Assembly: GCA_026982025.1 (NCBI GenBank)
Contig: JALSHX010000270.1
Span: 1 to 8,062 of the forward strand
DNA length: 8,062 nucleotides
Direction of reading: 5' to 3'
Source of the DNA: Aquificaceae bacterium
Lineage (GTDB): Bacteria > Aquificota > Aquificia > Aquificales > Aquificaceae
Under the pieces are notes generated by a model. The model saw nothing but the letters and a program-made list of their open reading frames with translations, did not search any database and was not told the DNA's origin. The number at the start of each line of letters is the position of its first letter. Positions within the stretch are counted from its first letter, which is position 1. Of the stretch, positions 6,825 through 8,062 are shown piece by piece. Position numbers and translations under genes: made by a program.

Positions 6825-7756
6825 CTCGTTTCCTCCCTCTCTAATTTTAAGTCCCCGGTGAGGAGACCGGCTATGTCTGCTGTAATGCTGACCCCGGGAA
6901 TGACCTCAACCTTGATAATGTCAAGGGTTTTGCCTGTGGTAAAGGTTCTTGACTCGCAGATCCTTTCGGATAAAGGTTCATCAGCTCCGAGGTACAGCCC
7001 TCCCCGGATACCGAAGACCTCTGCGGGAAGACTTATCCGGGTTGTGTTTCCTTCTTGCGAAACCTTAATTACGAAATTCCTCTTTTCCTCCGGCTTTTCT
7101 CTTACTTTGAGTTTGTAAAATCTTGGGGGAAGTGCGGAAGGGTCAGCGACAGGTGGAACCTCTTTGTCTGCAAGGTATAATACCGCTTCAACGGTGGGGT
7201 CTTCTCCCTTCAGAGGTTTATAGAGATTGATCCTTTTCTTAAAAACGCAGAACCACAGGTCCTCTGGACCTGACCATTCAACAACTTGAGCTCTCCCAAA
7301 GGGTATCTCAAGGCTCAGGTAGGAGACGAGCCTGTTACCCACTTTTAAGACTGCACCGTCCAGAAGCCTGTAGCCTATCTCCTCTGCCTCTTTTAACCTC
7401 CTCTTTACCTCCTTCTCGTATAGCCTCATCTTTCGGGCTTCATTCTCCAGATGCCGGATCCTCTCCTTCAGAAGGCTCAAGCAATCCATGTTAATCATCC
7501 TCCTTTTTCTCAGAAGTTCCGAGCACTCTACCGCCCTCTTCCTCAATTTTTCCGGTGCTCCGTCCTTTTCTTCGTAAAAGGTAGAGAACAGTATCATCTG
7601 AAGGATGGGAATGCACTGGGGATACACCTCCTGCTTTATTTTTAATTCGTTTATGCACCTCCGTGCACGATCCTCCAGAACTCTTGTGGCGTTTTCCTCT
7701 CTTGCACTTAGAGGTGGAAAGGACAGGCTCAAGATTAGAAAAATTATCAGAACCAC
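6821..7756 (-). CDS. Unrecognised secreted protein with duplicated C-x13-C helical motif
   Basis: I do not recognise this 311-residue protein. Residues 1-18 form a short signal peptide without an early positive charge, with a plausible signal-peptidase I site after LSA (18). Residues 24-62 and 68-106 appear to be a tandem repeat offset by 44 residues: R30-A31/R74-A75, C34/C78, L38/L82, C48/C92 and L52/L96 align, and each unit has Cys-x13-Cys. This suits two helical hairpins closed by disulfides in the periplasm. A charged helix, probably coiled coil, covers about 93-127. From about 130 on the chain looks beta-rich, with a proline-rich linker (PPVADPSALPPR, 201-212) and single cysteines C170 and C267. 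GTG is the only available start: an in-frame TAA is four codons upstream. It overlaps rpe by 4 bases and diverges from another secreted-protein gene by 17 bp. An envelope or surface-appendage role is possible but unproven. Confidence 0.72.
   Translation of the reverse strand: MVLIIFLILSLSFPPLSAREENATRVLEDRARRCINELKIKQEVYPQCIPILQMILFSTFYEEKDGAPEKLRKRAVECSELLRKRRMINMDCLSLLKERIRHLENEARKMRLYEKEVKRRLKEAEEIGYRLLDGAVLKVGNRLVSYLSLEIPFGRAQVVEWSGPEDLWFCVFKKRINLYKPLKGEDPTVEAVLYLADKEVPPVADPSALPPRFYKLKVREKPEEKRNFVIKVSQEGNTTRISLPAEVFGIRGGLYLGADEPLSERICESRTFTTGKTLDIIKVEVIPGVSITADIAGLLTGDLKLEREETR
6832..6836 (-). promoter_or_regulatory. rpe: Shine-Dalgarno site for rpe
   Basis: The minus strand reads GGAGG with 7 bases before the GTG start of rpe. 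It lies in the last codons of the upstream Cys-repeat gene (K-L-E-R-E-E-T-R). It fixes the GTG start and is notable because the other visible starts lack such a site. Confidence 0.75.
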
Positions 7757-7773
7757 GATAATAATTTAATTTA
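7757..7773. promoter_or_regulatory. 17-bp AT-only divergent start-to-start region
   Basis: Only 17 bases separate the GTG of the minus-strand Cys-repeat gene from the ATG of the plus-strand secreted-protein gene. All but the first are A or T, with TAATAA and TTTAAT on the plus strand and TATTAT-like sequence on the minus strand. Neither side has room for a Shine-Dalgarno plus leader. Either the -10 elements sit here and give leaderless mRNAs, or promoters lie inside the opposite gene. No specific element can be assigned. Confidence 0.3.
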
Positions 7774-8062
7774 ATGGCAGGCCTCATTATTATCCTTCTT
7801 GTATTATCCCTCTCCCTGTCGGAAGAGCTTTCTTTTAAAACCCATCTCATCTCGGGGAGCGTTGAAGTCAGGGACGAAGAGCTTGCAATGAGCTGGATAA
7901 AGCTGAGGGAAGGGGGATACATGGTTTCGGCAAAAGTCCCTGAATCTCTGGGTTATGAGGGATTTGTGTGCACTCACCTCACCGATCTCGGTGCAAAGGA
8001 AATAAGAGATCTCATCGTGAAAAATCGCTCCCTGCCCGGGAAACTACCCGTAAGGTCCCTCA
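7774..8062 (+). CDS. Unrecognised secreted protein, N-terminal part (runs off the window)
   Basis: The frame stays open from the ATG at 7774 to the window edge; 96 residues are visible. Residues 2-16 are a hydrophobic signal segment (AGLIIILLVLSLSLS) with no positive charge in the N-region, followed by a polar, probably beta-rich chain with one cysteine (C66, in FVCTHLTDLG). An in-frame TAA lies three codons before the ATG, and no other start precedes the signal, so this start is firm if the gene is real. I cannot assign a family; a FlgA-like flagellar protein was considered but no motif supports it. It diverges from the Cys-repeat secreted-protein gene with 17 bp between starts, which raises the chance that the two are expressed together. 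No Shine-Dalgarno is seen. Confidence 0.65.
   Translation, partial: MAGLIIILLVLSLSLSEELSFKTHLISGSVEVRDEELAMSWIKLREGGYMVSAKVPESLGYEGFVCTHLTDLGAKEIRDLIVKNRSLPGKLPVRSL

Noticed and set aside
7491..7922. Minus-strand open frame of 143 codons across the divergent gap
   Set aside because: It overlaps the signal-peptide ends of both secreted-protein genes, is low in hydrophobic order and rich in Ser/Arg, and shows no family features; it is a shadow frame.
7774..8062. Right-edge gene as flagellar P-ring chaperone FlgA
   Set aside because: Signal and beta-rich character fit loosely, but no SAF-domain motif is visible in the 96 residues and no flagellar gene is nearby.
1..8062. Search by eye for CRISPR repeats, transposase, tRNA, rRNA or phage genes
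   Set aside because: No direct-repeat array, inverted terminal repeats, cloverleaf or related protein motif was seen; the genes leave almost no free sequence.

Overview
The window reads as chromosomal DNA of a Gram-negative bacterium with a compact genome. An LptD protein shows an LPS-type outer membrane, and two further genes encode secreted proteins. Arg codons are almost all AGG/AGA, Lys and Glu are abundant, intergenic space is nearly absent, and the respiratory subunit is a short NuoG-type protein. Together these suggest a thermophilic, Aquificota-like lineage (Aquifex/Hydrogenobacter/Thermocrinis group). That placement is inference from style and gene families; no 16S or other marker gene is present.

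Layout. (1) 1-1590, + strand: the 3' portion of a NuoG-like iron-sulfur subunit of complex I or a related NADH/formate-linked oxidoreductase, with the start outside the window. (2) 1569-2462, - strand: an AEC-family membrane transporter, converging on and overlapping the NuoG-like gene. (3) 2492-6178, + strand: a tight three-gene run of a MoxR AAA+ ATPase, a NagD-like HAD phosphatase and LptD. It diverges from the transporter across 29 bp. (4) 6153-7756, - strand: a two-gene unit of an unrecognised secreted Cys-repeat protein followed by ribulose-phosphate 3-epimerase (rpe), coupled by a 4-bp stop/start overlap. The rpe end overlaps the lptD end. (5) 7774 to the right edge, + strand: the start of another unrecognised secreted protein, diverging from the Cys-repeat gene across only 17 bp.

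The annotated genes cover everything but about 60 bases. Both convergent junctions are 3' overlaps (22 and 26 bp), and both divergent junctions are extremely short (29 and 17 bp), so promoters must lie inside neighbouring genes or give leaderless mRNAs. Only rpe has a convincing Shine-Dalgarno sequence, and four of the seven visible starts are GTG.

The genes do not form one pathway: they cover respiration, transport, AAA+ chaperoning, phosphatase activity, LPS export and the pentose phosphate/Calvin cycle. I see no mobile element, CRISPR array, tRNA, rRNA or obvious defence system. The most unfamiliar part is the right end, where two short-signal secreted proteins diverge, one carrying a duplicated C-x13-C helical motif.
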